Assembly (NCBI GenBank): GCA_950295325.1
Contig: OX485805.1
Coordinates: forward strand, 55,328,758-55,392,757
From: Polytrichum commune
Lineage: Eukaryota; Streptophyta; Polytrichopsida; Polytrichales; Polytrichaceae
Length of the DNA: 64,000 nucleotides
Reading direction: 5' to 3'
Of the stretch, positions 47,863 through 60,237 are shown one piece after another. Numbering within the stretch: position 1 is the first letter of the stretch; each line of letters begins with the position of its first letter. The notes beneath the pieces were generated by a model. It ran no database searches and was not told where the DNA came from. It saw only the letters and a program-made list of their open reading frames with translations. Both the position numbers and the translations under genes were made by a program.

Positions 47863-49959
47863 TTGGACCATCTTTGGCTTCTTGAATCACATAACTAGTG
47901 TATCACAAGTCGAGGGCTCCCGGGCTTTAGTATAAAGTAGCCTTAATCCCATTTCGAACCCAAAAGTGGCGTGAGCCCTATGGGGGAAGTATCGCTTATT
48001 CAATGCCAACAAGCTCGCTTAATCTCTCTCTTTCTCTCTCTCTCTCTCCAACACCCGGTTGTTTGCAAGAAAGAATATTCTGATCTAGTTGGATGCTAGA
48101 GATTCTCTCAACGACTAAAGAATCTATAAATCTTGTGGGCGTGGATGAAGAGCCACTCCGCAAGCTCCCAAATAAAATTGGATAATTCGGTGACCACAAC
48201 TTCCCACAGTTATTCTTGTTAGTACGGAAAAGGGCATGCCGGAGGGCCCCAATTCTCCACAAGACAACTTCATCATCATCAATGAATGAACTTCCCACTC
48301 GACAAGTGTAGGTTGGATTCGACACTTGTCATTTAGTTCATGCCCTAATGACCGCCTTTCTCAAATTGGAGATGCATTCTAAGGGAAGTGGTGTTATTGT
48401 GGGCACTTCCTCCTCCACAAACAATTTTGACTGTTGGATTGGATCGGGTACATCATATCATCTAGTTAGCGATTGCGAACCACAAGAATTATGATTCCAA
48501 GTTTCAAAGTTTAGCGACAAAAAAACTGAGAGGTCAAAGAAAAGATTCTCTTTTTCCTTTAAGTCGTAGTATGCCACATAGGCCTTTGCCAACTATTTAG
48601 TACTACAAGCCTTGCCATAAAGCTACACATAGGGGTGTCCAATTACCTTTTAATGTCCCATATGGACATTTTAAAATTAAATGATAAATTTGGCGATTTG
48701 AATGCAACAAGATGCAAATGGGATCATTTTTCCCACAAATCTTTGCTTGGAGACAGATTAGCATATGTACCTGCTTGTGATGTATTGTAACCTTATTTCA
48801 TAAATTTATTATTTATAGCCTTGCAACCTTCGTTTCATTACAAATTATGGATGGGTGTTCCTATATGAAAAATGATTGGGCATTGAGGGGTTGAGGGGTT
48901 GAGTGGAATAACCACATAACTCCCTCATCCTTTAGATTCTTTTAGAATCCAAGTATTTGTCAAGGGAGAATTTATGACTAACCAACAAAGTCGTATTGAT
49001 TAATGACAAATTTTGCAGAGCTTGTCGATTTGGATGAAGCTTACAAATGCATTCAAAGTGTTCAATAGCTCATAGTTGTATCGTGCCTAGTACCAAACAT
49101 AACAATTGATTTATTATAATACATATTTTATCTATAACTATATGTTATAGACCGTTTAAAAGCATTTTTAGGTCTTGATCATTATGTTGGTACACTAATG
49201 ATGTCCAGTGCATGTAGAAATTAGGGTGATTAATGTAAAATTAAGCATGTGCTTGCTATCAAAGGATTATTTGTTAGGAGCCATAAAATATCTTTGCAAC
49301 GCCCGTTGCCCCCAAAATCCCCATTTAGAGGTGAAAGTCCCAACTTCATGGGCCTTGGAGTGAATAAAGAATGGATATGCATTTCATGAAACTTGAAGTG
49401 CCCGTGACATGACTCAAAACTAGGATCCTACACCCTAGTGCCATGAATTTTGGGAGCAACATGCCCCATTTACGATAGGCACCTTCACAAAATGAACAAC
49501 TATTAGCCTTAGTATTATTCTTTATGCCAAAGTGGACTAGCAATTGGGCCCACCTCGAGCAATGTCTACCAAAACAACAAGTGGATCAAAATTGAAATAT
49601 ATTTGCCAACACATGCAGGTCAACTTGCATTCCTGTTGTGTGGGGCCAAGCATACATGTTGTGCAGGTCAAGAGGGTTGTGTTGTATCACGTCTAAGAAT
49701 CCATATTGCAAGATTACATAGGTATGTCAAGGTTGAAGCATAGGTATCCTCATTTAGAACAGGAAGCATTTATCTTAGCTTGAGTCATCTAATGCCATAA
49801 TATGAAGAATTATATCCCAAGTGCAAGCATCATCTCTCTCTCAAATTTTTTTTAAAAAAAAAACACCCTCTCAAATTTATCCTAGTGCAAATTTGACCAA
49901 AGCATATTTTGTAAACGACGGAAAGGATTTATAAAGGTTGCCAGACCAATTCATCATGG
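47863..49959. other. No gene seen; CT microsatellite
   Basis: I see no gene. A CT-rich microsatellite lies at 48023..48048 and makes the Arg-Glu run at the end of the 109-codon minus-strand frame 47996..48325. That frame has no domain. GGGTTGAGGGGTTGAG repeats lie at 48888..48904. Confidence 0.5.
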
Positions 49960-50470
49960 ATTTCTTTATTTTTTTTTCCTTTTTTTCTTTTTTTGAGAGA
50001 GAAGGTCATCAAAGCCAATGCCAAATGCATTAAGAACCAAGAAAACGCGTCCACCACAAGGGGAGGCGGGACCCCTCGGATGTGAAACACAACCACACAA
50101 AAAGTAACATCAGCAGAACCCCACCACGGACAACCTCCACCATGGATTCATCACCATGCATGTGACACACTTCCACCCACAGAAGCAACTTTCTGATGAA
50201 GACTCTTCGGACATAGACCCACTTAATTTTGTGCTAGTAAGCTTAACAAGTTGTACCCTAGCCTAGTCATTCATACAAGTCTTCTAACCAAATTAACAAA
50301 GACAACAAAGAGTGTGGCTGCTTCTCCCCCCCTTGCATAAACAACTCATGGGGGGCCCTCTCATGCCTATTTCTATGGTCCCAAATGCCTCCTCAAAATC
50401 CTAGCAAAAACCTCCACCAAAGATCTAACAAATAACTTAACACATATATCCCCAACAGAAGAAAATTAGA
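49960..50470 (-). mobile_element. Candidate retrotransposon 3' end with poly(A) on the minus strand
   Basis: Read on the minus strand, a GT-rich leader-like sequence ends in TGATGACCTTCTCTCTCAAA and then an A-rich tail of about 35 bases (49965..49999). This layout is what a LINE or SINE 3' end looks like, and plant LINE 3' ends often show such a CTCTCTC-poly(A) junction. I see no surviving coding part or clear target duplication, so class is a guess. Confidence 0.4.
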
Positions 50471-51439
50471 ACACAATCGACATCTCATCCAACCCTTGAC
50501 ATAGAATAACAAAACTACGTATTGTAACGGGTCCCGACTACAACTACATTTGTGGGTAAGCAAAACCCTTTTATTTTACAAGTAGGCGTTACATCACTGT
50601 GAATATCATATGTGTGATGCATGGGTTACTTTTTGATGACGAATGCGATATTTTTACTCATGCAAGTGTCAACAAGAACTTACATGTACTTTTCTGTTAC
50701 TTTTATTCCGTTTCTATTTTATGTTCATTGATCGTTCATTTACATTTGAAATAGATTGTCCGTTGTCCCAACTAGTCTCTTTGGTTACATCGATTATGGT
50801 AGTTGGTGCAACTTGTAATCGTTTTGAAGTGGGAATTAGGTGGTCACACCCAAAGTGGACCTAACCCACATTAAAAACCTTAATCAATATGAATGTTTTG
50901 GGTACACTAAATTTTTAATGTAGTGTGTTGTTAAAATTGGTGTGCCATGTTAATTAGAACTTCGACTTTCATAACTTTTCATGTTGTATCAAGTGTCATA
51001 TGACACCCTCTCTAGTGGTCACTCAATGATTGCAAGCCTACATTAATGTAGGCTACACTAAATAGCGTTCTTATGACAAGTTCATCCAACCCTAGTAAAC
51101 TTCTATATTAGTCATACTCATAGTTGGTCGACTTGTCCTTACGGACTTGGCGATGTCAATTCCATTGTATGCATTATACATTCTCTCATGATTCAAATTC
51201 TCATAGAGACCACTAGTAAGAGATGACAGTCCCTTGCACACTTTTGCAGGTAAAGAGGTTATCCATTGATGTTTGCTATGTCAGGAAGCTTGTTGTTGAT
51301 GTTAGTGTCGGTTATCTTATAGCTGCTCTCTTGCAACATATGTAAAATTACATCCACTTGCATTCGAGTCTAGAGATGACAAAGAGGTTATCTCCTCCGG
51401 CAACTTGTAGAATTCATAGTGTATTATTATAACTTGTAG
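50471..51439. other. No gene seen; possible MITE termini
   Basis: I see no gene. TACACTAAATTT...AATGTAGTG at 50921..50943 and CCTACATTAATGTAGG with TACACTAAATA at 51039..51064 look like ends of the CACTAAATA-type MITE families, but I could not pair them convincingly. Confidence 0.4.
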
Positions 51440-51570
51440 AGGCTAGAGCTCCACGGTGTCCATGTAAACTCACCCATCATGATTGAAATGGTTGTAGTTC
51501 AACAATAATTAAATAATTAAATAAAACATATAAGTTGAAGGCCGGTTCATTTCAACCAGGGGTCCTTGAC
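51440..51570 (+). repeat. Dispersed repeat M, copy 3
   Basis: Shares CATGTAAACTCACCCATCAT and GAAGGCCGGTTCATTTCAAC with the other copies. Confidence 0.5.
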
Positions 51571-53219
51571 TACATTGAAAGGTAGGTGATTCAAAGAATA
51601 AAAGATTTTACAGCTATGGGTTGGTCCATGGTGTATTCGACCAATGCATGAATCTACGTAGACACGAGGAAGCTCTAGCCCACTTGCAAACGTCGGAGCC
51701 TCCGATCACTTTCCGACATGGCCAAAAGCTTTGCAATGTAGTGCCATGAAATAGATCCTCGATGGACTAAAGGTGGCCACAAGAAACTTGATTTTGACAT
51801 CTTGTTGTTGCCACAAGGCATTAAACGATATCGTAGAAGATTCATCCACTTCACCAATAGACTTAATTTTGGTTTGAATGTTATCCAACGGACGTGTAAA
51901 GCATGAGATGTGTGGGGTTTCCCTTGATACTTGTACTTGTGTTACCTTTTGCAATCGGATGTGTTTCAATTTGCACTAAAAAGGGAAAAAGAAAAAAGAA
52001 GAAGAAAAAGTGAAGTATGAAATCATGATTGGAGAGTACAATTATTCGACTTTGGTATACCATGAACAATCGATTTGGTGCGGCATTAACATTGATGTGC
52101 CATGTGATTGCAATCACTTCCATGATTTGTTATGAGAAGGCCATTGTGGGTTCCCATGGAGGTAAGGGTGTCACATATTGTAGAAAGATGTGAGAGCAAT
52201 GTTTGGTTTTTGAGGGTTTGGGTTCATTTATTGTGGTGTGTTATGCGAAGTTTATGTATGTATGGTTGTTTGCAAGATGATAAAGGACAAGGACAAGTTT
52301 GTATAGCTTTGAGCACATATAAGGTGTATTGTGTGGGCAAAAAGAATTCATCCTCATTGGTTGAGAGAGACAAAACAAAGTCAATGTTGAACATCATCCC
52401 TTTGTGTGGGATCGGTGTATGGGAATGGGGCTATGTAACTACTTAGATCACAAAAAACTATATTGACTTTCATTCATCATACTTATGTTGCACAATATCA
52501 CAATTTCAACTCGTTTCAACTAACTTAGTTGCATTATTAACCTTTTAGATATTGTATTTAATAATAATAAATTTTGATAAAAAAATCAAGCAACATTAAT
52601 AATCGCAAATGCTCAAAGTGTTCATTATAAGTGCTTCTACTTTAGCACAATTGTCAATTTTCCATTGTAACTCCCAAACCCCCATTTGATTACAACATGG
52701 GATATATTTATATACATTTCTTCATGAAAAGAGGCAACATACAAGTCGCAACGATTAGTTGCTGCAAAAAAAAGTTATTTCTAAAGTAGTGAGCTTATTA
52801 TATTCACCAATTATAAAATGCTCAAAAACCTTTCATTGTAGCACATCTCTTTGTTTTAGAGTGCAAATCTAGGAGCTTTGACCATTGATGACTATTAATA
52901 AAGTGTTTGGTTACGGCCCACATACTTTAGACTCGTGCAATCAAGACCTTGTAGTTTCTTGTTTGCACAAAGCCTAGTATTCTAGGTGGGCCAAAAATAA
53001 CCATCAATTAATCTAAGAGCTTCATTACTCGTTGTATACCAAACACTAACACAAAAGGGGTGTTAAATTGGGCAACTTTAGTTTAGAGCAGAGGAGTGCC
53101 TCTAGAAGCTCCATACGATTGCTCTATATAATCACTTTAAGTTGTGGGTCCCATGATAATAAAAAATGACATCTTACAATACACATTGTTACACAAGGCT
53201 CTAAGATACATAGAAACAG
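51571..53219. other. No gene seen
   Basis: I see no supportable gene. A 104-codon plus-strand frame at 52132..52446 lies in a G+T-skewed stretch similar in composition to 6210..6680 and has no domain. Minus-strand frames at 51675..52123 overlap one another without a recognisable product. Confidence 0.45.
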
Positions 53220-53414
53220 TTGAAAATAAGGGCCACTTCACACACAAGGCTGAAGGCCCTTGACCATGGCAATGTAAGAGCTCTCATTGGTCGAAAAGGC
53301 GGAGACCGTCCAAGTTCACTTCACACTAGGAGGTGAAGGCCTAAAGGCCCAAAGAAAAGTTCGTGGATGAAAAGTCTACATGGAGTCCTACATGGCTAGT
53401 TGTGGATAAGGGTG
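53220..53414 (+). repeat. Dispersed repeat L fragment
   Basis: Carries GGGCCACTTCACACACAAGG, like 10138..10150 (GGGCCACTTCACGCATG). The complement of the same motif occurs at 53803..53835 (GCTCATGTGTGAAGTGGCCC). It leads into the hairpin at 53415. Confidence 0.45.
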
Positions 53415-53485
53415 CATGGTCTACCGGAATTTGCGTCAGGCCCACCTCCAAGAGGTGGGCTTGACGCAAATTCCGGGAGACCATG
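53415..53485. repeat. Tight, near-perfect 71-base hairpin
   Basis: Two 34-base arms around a 3-base loop (CAA). 32 of 34 positions are complementary, and one of the two mismatches would be a G-U wobble in RNA. The central part GCCCACCTCCAAGAGGTGGG also exists in diverged form near 10413..10433. Frames on both strands through it are mirror images and not real genes. Confidence 0.95.
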
Positions 53486-53507
53486 ATTTTTTTAATATTT
53501 TTTCCAG

Positions 53508-53578
53508 CAGGACAGATTTCAGGACAGACTGCATGGCAGATTCCAGGACAGATTCCAAGACAGATTCCAAGACAGACA
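53508..53578. repeat. 11-bp minisatellite (GACAGATTCCA)n
   Basis: Six or so units of GACAGATTCCA/GACAGATTCCAA and variants (including GGCAGATTCCAG). It starts right after the hairpin and gives Cys/Gly- or Thr/Asp-repeat frames with no meaning. Confidence 0.85.
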
Positions 53579-54902
53579 AACACCACCAAGTAGTTATCTT
53601 AAATTGATAAACTTGGAGACATATTATATTAAACCAAATCCTCCCCTCTTTTTCCGCCAACAAAATATGCAATGGTCCCGCAACATGGTTCATTCTCACT
53701 TCACACTATGCTTGAGGGCCAAAGACTACATAAAATGGCTTTCCCAACACACATGGTACGGCCTTTGGATGAGAGTCAAGGGTCCTCACCATTACAAGGT
53801 CACGGCTCTTGGCTCATGTGTGAAGTGGCCCTAAGATCCCATTCGGTTGAAGATTGCGAGGTGTTGACAATTGATTCCCTCGTAGAGGTGTTGAAACTCT
53901 CCCCTCTACGAGTTACATATTTGAAGGGACAATGCACCTCTAAATTAGTGATAATGAGAACATGCAGATGCCTAATCCACCTCTAAATTGTCAACAAATG
54001 TTCATAACGGGGACATGTGGTCTTGCTCTAAGCTTCGAGAGATTGACGTGGCCGTCTATTCCTAACCAAAAGCAAATTCAAAGAATCATTGCATGACGGG
54101 CCTTACTACAAGGAATTTCTTATACTTAAAAAAAAAATACGTTTAGGATGTCCGTTTGAGTTCCGAGGGGCTGCCAATAGTTCAAAATAAGCTCAAAGTC
54201 ACCCGAGGACGGGTTGTCCCCTCTTGTGCACAATATTTCATATCCTTTTAGTATTATAATTTTTATTATTATCCTCCTTCCTCATACGCGTGGTTCAAAA
54301 GACGGATCTCAAGGGTGTTGGGCACCCACGTCCCAATCTCCAATGTAGCTAGGAAGCACCAAAGCGCGACATATTTGGGGAGTCACACACCCTAGAATGG
54401 GGCTATCTTAACATGGATATGGTTATTCCCCTAGGGATACTATATATAACCGGTCGAACTCGGAAGAGGTGCAACAACTATGATGTACTACTACACACAT
54501 ACAAATCTCAAGAGCACACTACAAACAAATTCATGGGAGCCTCTCTCGGCCTCCCATCCCGCTTACGAGGGTATGATTGTACACTTATTATCATCATCAT
54601 CATCCTCTTCATCATCATCGGTGCCGAGTCTCACTTCACGGCCCGTGGGTGGGTAGATGCTTCAACACACACACACATAACTTCCTATCCTAATCGCGTG
54701 GCTTGGGCCTCATTAGAGCAAGCTTCCTCCCTTGGATGACGAGGACCTCAAATGTCTCCATGCCTCTCATTATGGATGGCCATATCCACATATTTGGTAG
54801 ATTCTGAGCACAACTATACGCTCCTCACCCGGTCCAACACGCACTACTAGATTGGAGGGAAATAAACATATATCTCATCTTGGATTTCGACCGACAACCA
54901 AA

Positions 54903-54904
<2 letters not shown>
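53579..54904. other. No gene seen
   Basis: I see no gene. The 108-codon frame at 54413..54739 has a TATATATAA motif nearby but consists of unremarkable sequence plus an Ile run from an ATC/ATT microsatellite (54585..54620). Confidence 0.45.
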
Positions 54905-54945
<41 letters not shown>

Positions 54946-54947
54946 CA
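54905..54947. repeat. (CA)12(TA)10 compound microsatellite
   Basis: CA units to about 54928 pass directly into TA units. Confidence 0.95.
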
Positions 54948-55208
54948 TAAATACAGACATTTCCAACATTGAAAACCGCTCAAATGTTCCACTCTATATA
55001 ATATACATTTCCAAGTATGAAGTGAAGGGAGCGTGCCTATTGTGGGATTGAAAGTTTAGTTGTGATATGGAATCCGATTATTGTTCACGTTTCATTGTAG
55101 ACTTGCAGACCTTAGCTGGATTTATTTGGGGCTGGGGCGAACCAACTAGGCATCCAACAAGGAACGAGTGTATGGGTCGGTTCGCCCAAGGTGCATTGCA
55201 CCGCTCGG

Positions 55209-55431
55209 TGAGAACCGGTGGTTAGTTACAGATGCACCGGTTGAGTTTGAGAAATAACTGGTTGAAGTTGGAGACTTCGGGAGAATTACTTATCATTTTA
55301 AGAGGAATCTATAGAAGAATATGCCTCAAATGAATGAAAGCAAAACCGGAAGATTATGTCAACATGTAATCGGTTGGATTTAGAATCACTAGGATCTTGA
55401 CCAACTAACTATGCCCAAAAACTTCCCGGGC
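55209..55431 (+). repeat. Dispersed repeat A, copy 3
   Basis: Closest to copy 1, sharing GGTTGAGTTTGAGAAATAAC, AATCACTAGGATCT and TATGCCCAA. Its right end is 13 bases from the start of the 1.2-kb TIR element, and a fragment at 55150..55190 matches 29788..29826 immediately upstream. Confidence 0.7.
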
Positions 55432-55441
55432 AGTGGCGTAT

Positions 55442-56669
55442 TGAGGGGCGGTTTACACTATGGACCATGAAGTTGGACCAGGGCTCTGCAAGGCAGCTGA
55501 TTGGTTCTTGAAGTTGTCCCGGGACAACTTCGGTTTACACTAAGGAAAAAATGGCAGAGGGACCACGGAGGTTGAGGTCCCCAAAATATAAATTTTAAGG
55601 CCTAATAAATGCACTGACATGGTCCAACGGGTTTTTCGTTGAGAGAGGCAAGAGAGGTGGTCTGGTAGGAAAAGGCAAGGGCCCATGTCAGAGAAATGCC
55701 ATTTCACGAATGTTTTAATGAATCTACCTTTTATGTGCCTTAATTATATTATAGCCCATGAGACACACCAGCACTACCTTGCCCTACCCTTTAAACCCGC
55801 TTACACGTGTTTCATCAAACAACACGGGACATCTAGAACTCAAGAATTCAAGTGAAGATTTGTTTTTTTGGTCTACCAGCTGCAATGTTTGGAATTTGGA
55901 GGCGTGTAATATACCATTGGAAAGGTCTTGAAAATACCTTTCCAACGGTATATTACACGCTCCAAAATGTTTAAAACATACAGTTGAAAAAGAAATAAGA
56001 AAATACATAGTCGTTGAGTGACTGTAGATCAGGGTGGTCAAAAGAAGCGCAATGGGAAATCTTCTAACATTAATTATCAAAGAATTGAAATTTAGTGTTG
56101 AGGAAGGTTGGGTGGTAACAACATCAAATATAATCAAACACTAAATATCCTATTTAGTGTAGTGAAACACAAGGTACATGTCACATGTAAATTACATTGA
56201 ACATGTACAATTGCATCGCTCATTTTTTTTTTGTAAAAATTGTTGTGAGAAGATTTGCAAGCCACATCTTCGACACATTTAACAAAAAGTGAAGACAGTT
56301 GAAGCCCAAGAGATGACAAGAGAATGATCAAACTTTAAGGTGAAAAGAAGAAAAAACTAATTGACAAGATAAGTGAAGGCATGTGTAGGCAAGTGAAGGC
56401 AAATTGAAGTCAACAAAATGCTCAAACTTCATTTTCCCCCAAAACTGCCCTTTTTGGGCTTATATTAAAAAAATCAGCACATCCACTTCTTGCCGCATGG
56501 TCATTCTTCATGGTCCACATTCGGTTTACACCTAGTGAAGGGCCCATGAACCATGAAAACTAATATTTTAGTAACTCGGACCATGGAAGTCGTCCCATGA
56601 AGTCGTCCCACGCAAAATAGACCTCTTACGTGGGACGACTTCATGGTCCATAGTGTAAACCGCCCCTGA
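55442..56669. mobile_element. 1.2-kb TIR element, PIF/Harbinger-like
   Basis: The element at 55445..56666 (1222 bp) has perfect 29-bp TIRs starting GGGGCGGTTTACACTATGGA and is flanked by TGA on both sides, a 3-bp target duplication. A 3-bp duplication and G-rich ends fit PIF/Harbinger; this is inference. There is no transposase. Inside are a hairpin (55895..55967), a CACTAAATA-type terminus at 56142..56162 that suggests a nested older MITE, and a 17-bp subterminal hairpin (56593..56645). The 117-codon minus-strand frame 55784..56137 spans these structures and is not convincing. A rearranged relative lies at 62606..62850. Confidence 0.82.
55895..55967. repeat. Hairpin inside the 1.2-kb element
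   Basis: Arms of about 32 bases (TTTGGAGGCGTGTAATATAC onward, and its complement) pair around a 9-base loop with one or two mismatches. Confidence 0.9.
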
Positions 56670-58196
56670 GGTTGTGTTGAAAGTTGCTATGGACATGGCT
56701 TCCATTTGGCTAAGTTTAAAGAGTCCCGTCCTCTTTTTTTCCAGTAAACCACCAGTTGGGCTCCACTAATTGTATCCTCTAAGAAGTCTATCAAGGCATG
56801 ACAGCAACAAAAATTGAGTGCAAATTTTATTCCCGTGAGTTGGTTGGGACTAAGAAATTGTCCAAAGTTGATAAAGTCTCAAACCTAGAATTTATGTACA
56901 TAATGGGGACACGCGGACTTAAATTGGGCGGTCCAAATTAAACGCTCTTTCTCACAGGCTCAAATTTGGGGTTTGCAAACACGTGCATATGCTATATAGT
57001 GTGGAACATTGTATACAAGGAAGGATGGAGGGTTTGCATGTGCCCAGGCCAGCTTGGCATCGAAATTATATCGTAGATTCAATAGGCCCAGAAGTGGGTG
57101 GGAATTGTTCAAAGGCGGAAATTGGCCTTCCGCTCGGTCTTACTTGGAGATCTCCTCCTTGCTTGCCACCCACTAACTTAGAACAACATATAAGAGGTGA
57201 TTCAAAAGATGTTCAAGGAATGACTAAATATACCTCACAAAGGAAACAATGCATAAGGTTAAGTATACCTAGAACCGACACAATAAGAGCTGATATTGTT
57301 CTCTTTATCTATCTATATTATATTATATTGTTTGTATTGTTTGTATTTATTTGTGTGTGAGAGTGTGTGTGTGTAAGATCAAGGGATTCCAACGTATTAA
57401 AGAATGTATCATTTGGACACCATATGCAAAAGTTATAAGGGTGTAGAATTTTCCTTGTAATTGATCTACATCCAACACCTAGATCAAATGTACAGATAGC
57501 TTACACCTTCATAATCGATATGTACTTATAATACAAGATTGATAGATGTTAGTTTTAGGTCAACTTTAGGTTTTGGTTTTGGGTTTATTTACCTTATGTG
57601 GAGTTTCTTTTTTAAGAATGAGATTAGAGGTGTGTTGAAGATCTTTGTGCATGAGCGATCTCGATTGTTGTCTTTCCCTATGTTCACGATAAACACACAT
57701 GCTTCTAAAGGGGAAACTTTTGGACAAGGTGTAAGGTAACTTAGGGCGGGTTTAACATATTTTGCTTTATTGTGTTTGTTTGTGTGTAGGTTATGAATAT
57801 GTCTATTGCCTACCAAAACCCATGAATGAGGTGGATACACCTCATCTATACAATGACATCAATGGTTTATAGCCTATATGTACAAAGTGAAGTTTGTAAA
57901 TGTAAATATCTAAAAGTGACCCATCATAGGTCATCTATTTGATTTCATTTCTACAAGTTTGTAAGGATTCACATCGACTCCAAAGATAACAACACTAACT
58001 TTCATGTTTGTCATCCAAATTTGCTAATATGTTTTTGCAGTATTTATATTGTTATCAAACCCCTATATATTTTAAATGCTCAAAGTTTCAAGTAGTAAAA
58101 CACTCCCCTCCCATCAAATTCCACGCATCAAAGGTTACATATCAAGACAAAACATTCCCCTACATCTCCTACAACTTATGTTCAGAGCCAACTTGG
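56670..58196. other. No gene seen
   Basis: I see no supportable gene. The 125-codon plus-strand frame 56983..57360 has no domain and ends in a hydrophobic run made by TAT/TTG-rich DNA. A GT run lies near 57352..57375. Confidence 0.45.
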
Positions 58197-58300
58197 GCTT
58201 TGTGGGGTCTAGGTAATCTCATTCATCATACGATAAAATCAAATCCCCTACAGGGTTTTAGGGATATATTATTCCATTTCGACCTCAATAGACTCATTTG
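58197..58300 (+). repeat. Dispersed repeat M, copy 4
   Basis: Shares CTTTGTGGGGTCTAGGTAA with 31551..31569 and TTCATCAT, then an ATTCCATTTCGACCTC block seen in part at 43918..43930. Confidence 0.5.
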
Positions 58301-58369
58301 CAAACTTTGATGCAACCACCAAAGTCAATCATCCAAAAATAACCATCCGTAGACCATAGAATAGGTCAA

Positions 58370-58740
58370 CGCGTTTCACCTTCATGATAGAGGAAATTAG
58401 AGTAAAGGTGCCCATGACCGATCACTTAGGAGATCTTGCGCCAAATTTAGAGAAGTATAAGGCGATGCTACTTTTCCCGTGTAGGAAAGATAGGAAATAA
58501 GGAGGATTGCAATTTTTTTGGTAATTTAATTCTTGAAATTGAAAAAACTATGAATTCTTGAAGCCACAAGTTGGCCCAAACACATTGCCAACGTCTAGAG
58601 TCTACCATAACCATTCATTTTAATTGCTTATTCCTCCTCATATTAGCACTCAAAACTAAGACACGTGTCATGACACTATTGGTTTCAACCTAATCGAAAT
58701 TAAGTCCCGGCTTGATCGAAATTAAGTCCCAACCTGATTG
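58370..58740 (+). repeat. Dispersed repeat N, copy 1
   Basis: Matches 63690..64000 in the same orientation. Landmarks are GCGCCAAATTTAGAGAAG / GCACCAAATTTGGAGAAG, GGAGGATTGCA, TTTTTTTGGTAA, GCCACAAGTT / GCCAAAAGTT and CACTCAAAAC, then GTGTCATGACA. It ends with short repeats of TCGAAATTAAGTCCC. The relation is clear but the class is unknown. Confidence 0.75.
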
Positions 58741-59698
58741 AAGTTCCGGTACCCTATAGATTGCCGGTGGGGTCTTGATCGGGAATAGGTGCCTCTAGTA
58801 CGCGTACTCAGACACCACAATCCTTGGCCTTTGGAAGCAATCCTCCCTCAAATTCATCCCTCATTTCTCATCCACAACGTGTACGTACATGGATGAATGG
58901 CTCTCAAAAGGCGCAGTTGGTCAAAATTACAGACATATATAAAATATAATACTACATCCATCCACATCATTGTATACAACAACAACATTATTTATTATGA
59001 GCTGCTGAGGCATTGGTACGGGTGCATAAAATAAATAGATGAATAAAAACGGACGGCTACCGCCACCCACCCACATACTTGGAAATGTCCGGACGGCAAC
59101 CAACGGTCGGTAAGGTATGTGGGGTGTCATTTACACTACTTCCTTTTCCATGGTCTCCGACTTCTACCGATTTTGATTTCCATGAAAAGTATTTGTGTTG
59201 CATATAGTCAATCCACAATGAAACATCTGTAAAAACTGGATTGAAAATCAAACCTTCCCTGGGTTAGTTATGATTATCACAAGTGCATGTTTGTTGATTT
59301 CTTAACTGGGTACACGGGATCCTCCCAATTGTGTTCGCTATTGAATGTAGAGTAATAATGAATATTTGAAAACATAATCCGGTTTTTTAAAATTTTAAAC
59401 ATGTGTTTTTATGTTGTTTGCTCTTTGATCCTCGCCAACCCATGTACCAATCAAATTGAAGGGTCCGATTAAGAGACCGGGCCACTTAAGGCCCATCTAC
59501 CTTAGAGTAGGTAGGCACCTACCAAGCCTACTTGAATTGGTGGTAACAAGAAGTTGGGCCGTAGCTTGCTCGAAGGCCATTAAGTTACCGAGAAACTACG
59601 GGCACCGTCCTTGGCGGGAGCCATGCCGAAAAGTCCGTTCCCTAATTCCGCCGGTTGTAGGGAATTTCGTTCAACTTGGGCTAGCTTATTTAATGACA
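58741..59698. other. No gene seen
   Basis: I see no gene; minus-strand frames of 64 to 67 codons overlap and have no domain. The next stretch, up to the TA run, gives a 91-codon plus frame (59456..59731) that simply reads into the microsatellite. Confidence 0.5.
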
Positions 59699-59723
59699 TA
59701 TATATATATATATATATATATAT
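59699..59723. repeat. (TA)12 microsatellite
   Basis: Uninterrupted TA run; it makes the alternating Tyr-Ile tails of frames on both strands. Confidence 0.95.
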
Positions 59724-60009
59724 GCATATAATGAACTTCGTACTTTATGCTTATTTTGAAGTCCATGGTAGGTGATGTGTAACAAGTGGGACCCCATAAC
59801 CATTTTCCATGCACTTTCTCGTGCCCACACGCTTTGTGAGTTGTTAGCTCTCGCACTCAAAATGTTAGTTCCCCCGGGGTTTGAGGAGGAAAAGAGAAGC
59901 CAAAGGAGTGAAGCCCCGGGAACCCGGAATTCGTTGTGCAACTCCCATACTCCTTGTCTCCTCATTATTATTGTTGTGTGTTTGGAAGCGGTAACTTGCA
60001 GTCCCGTTA

Positions 60010-60237
60010 TACACGGATTATATCCCAATTAGTAGTGGGTGTCACTAATCGGAGTTACGCAGTGCTTTAACCTAATTAATGAGAATTGCAATATTTTACC
60101 AAGCAAAGCCATTTATGTTTTATAATGTCCAAACAACCTATTGAACTTTCGTTAGTTAAAATCGAACTCGCGAGTAAGATGTTATTGCACTGTGTAACTC
60201 CAAATAGTAACACGCACTAATTGGGAGAATCGGTGTA
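60010..60237. mobile_element. TA-flanked MITE family E, copy 4
   Basis: A 224-bp element at 60012..60235 between TA dinucleotides. The left end CACGGATTATATCCCAATTA pairs with the right end (complement CACCGATTCTCCCAATTAGT) with small gaps. It then has the shared CGGAGTTACGCAGTGC / GCACTGTGTAACTCC arms. It is isolated from the other three, about 26 kb away. Confidence 0.78.

Noticed and set aside
53508-53578. CRISPR-like array
   Set aside because: The 11-bp units are contiguous without spacers, and the genome is a plant's; it is a minisatellite.
54413-54739. 108-codon frame with an upstream TATA-like motif
   Set aside because: Half of its striking look is an Ile run from an ATC/ATT microsatellite; nothing else supports it.
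56983-57360. 125-codon plus-strand frame
   Set aside because: No domain, and its hydrophobic end is simple TAT/TTG-rich DNA rather than a credible membrane segment.
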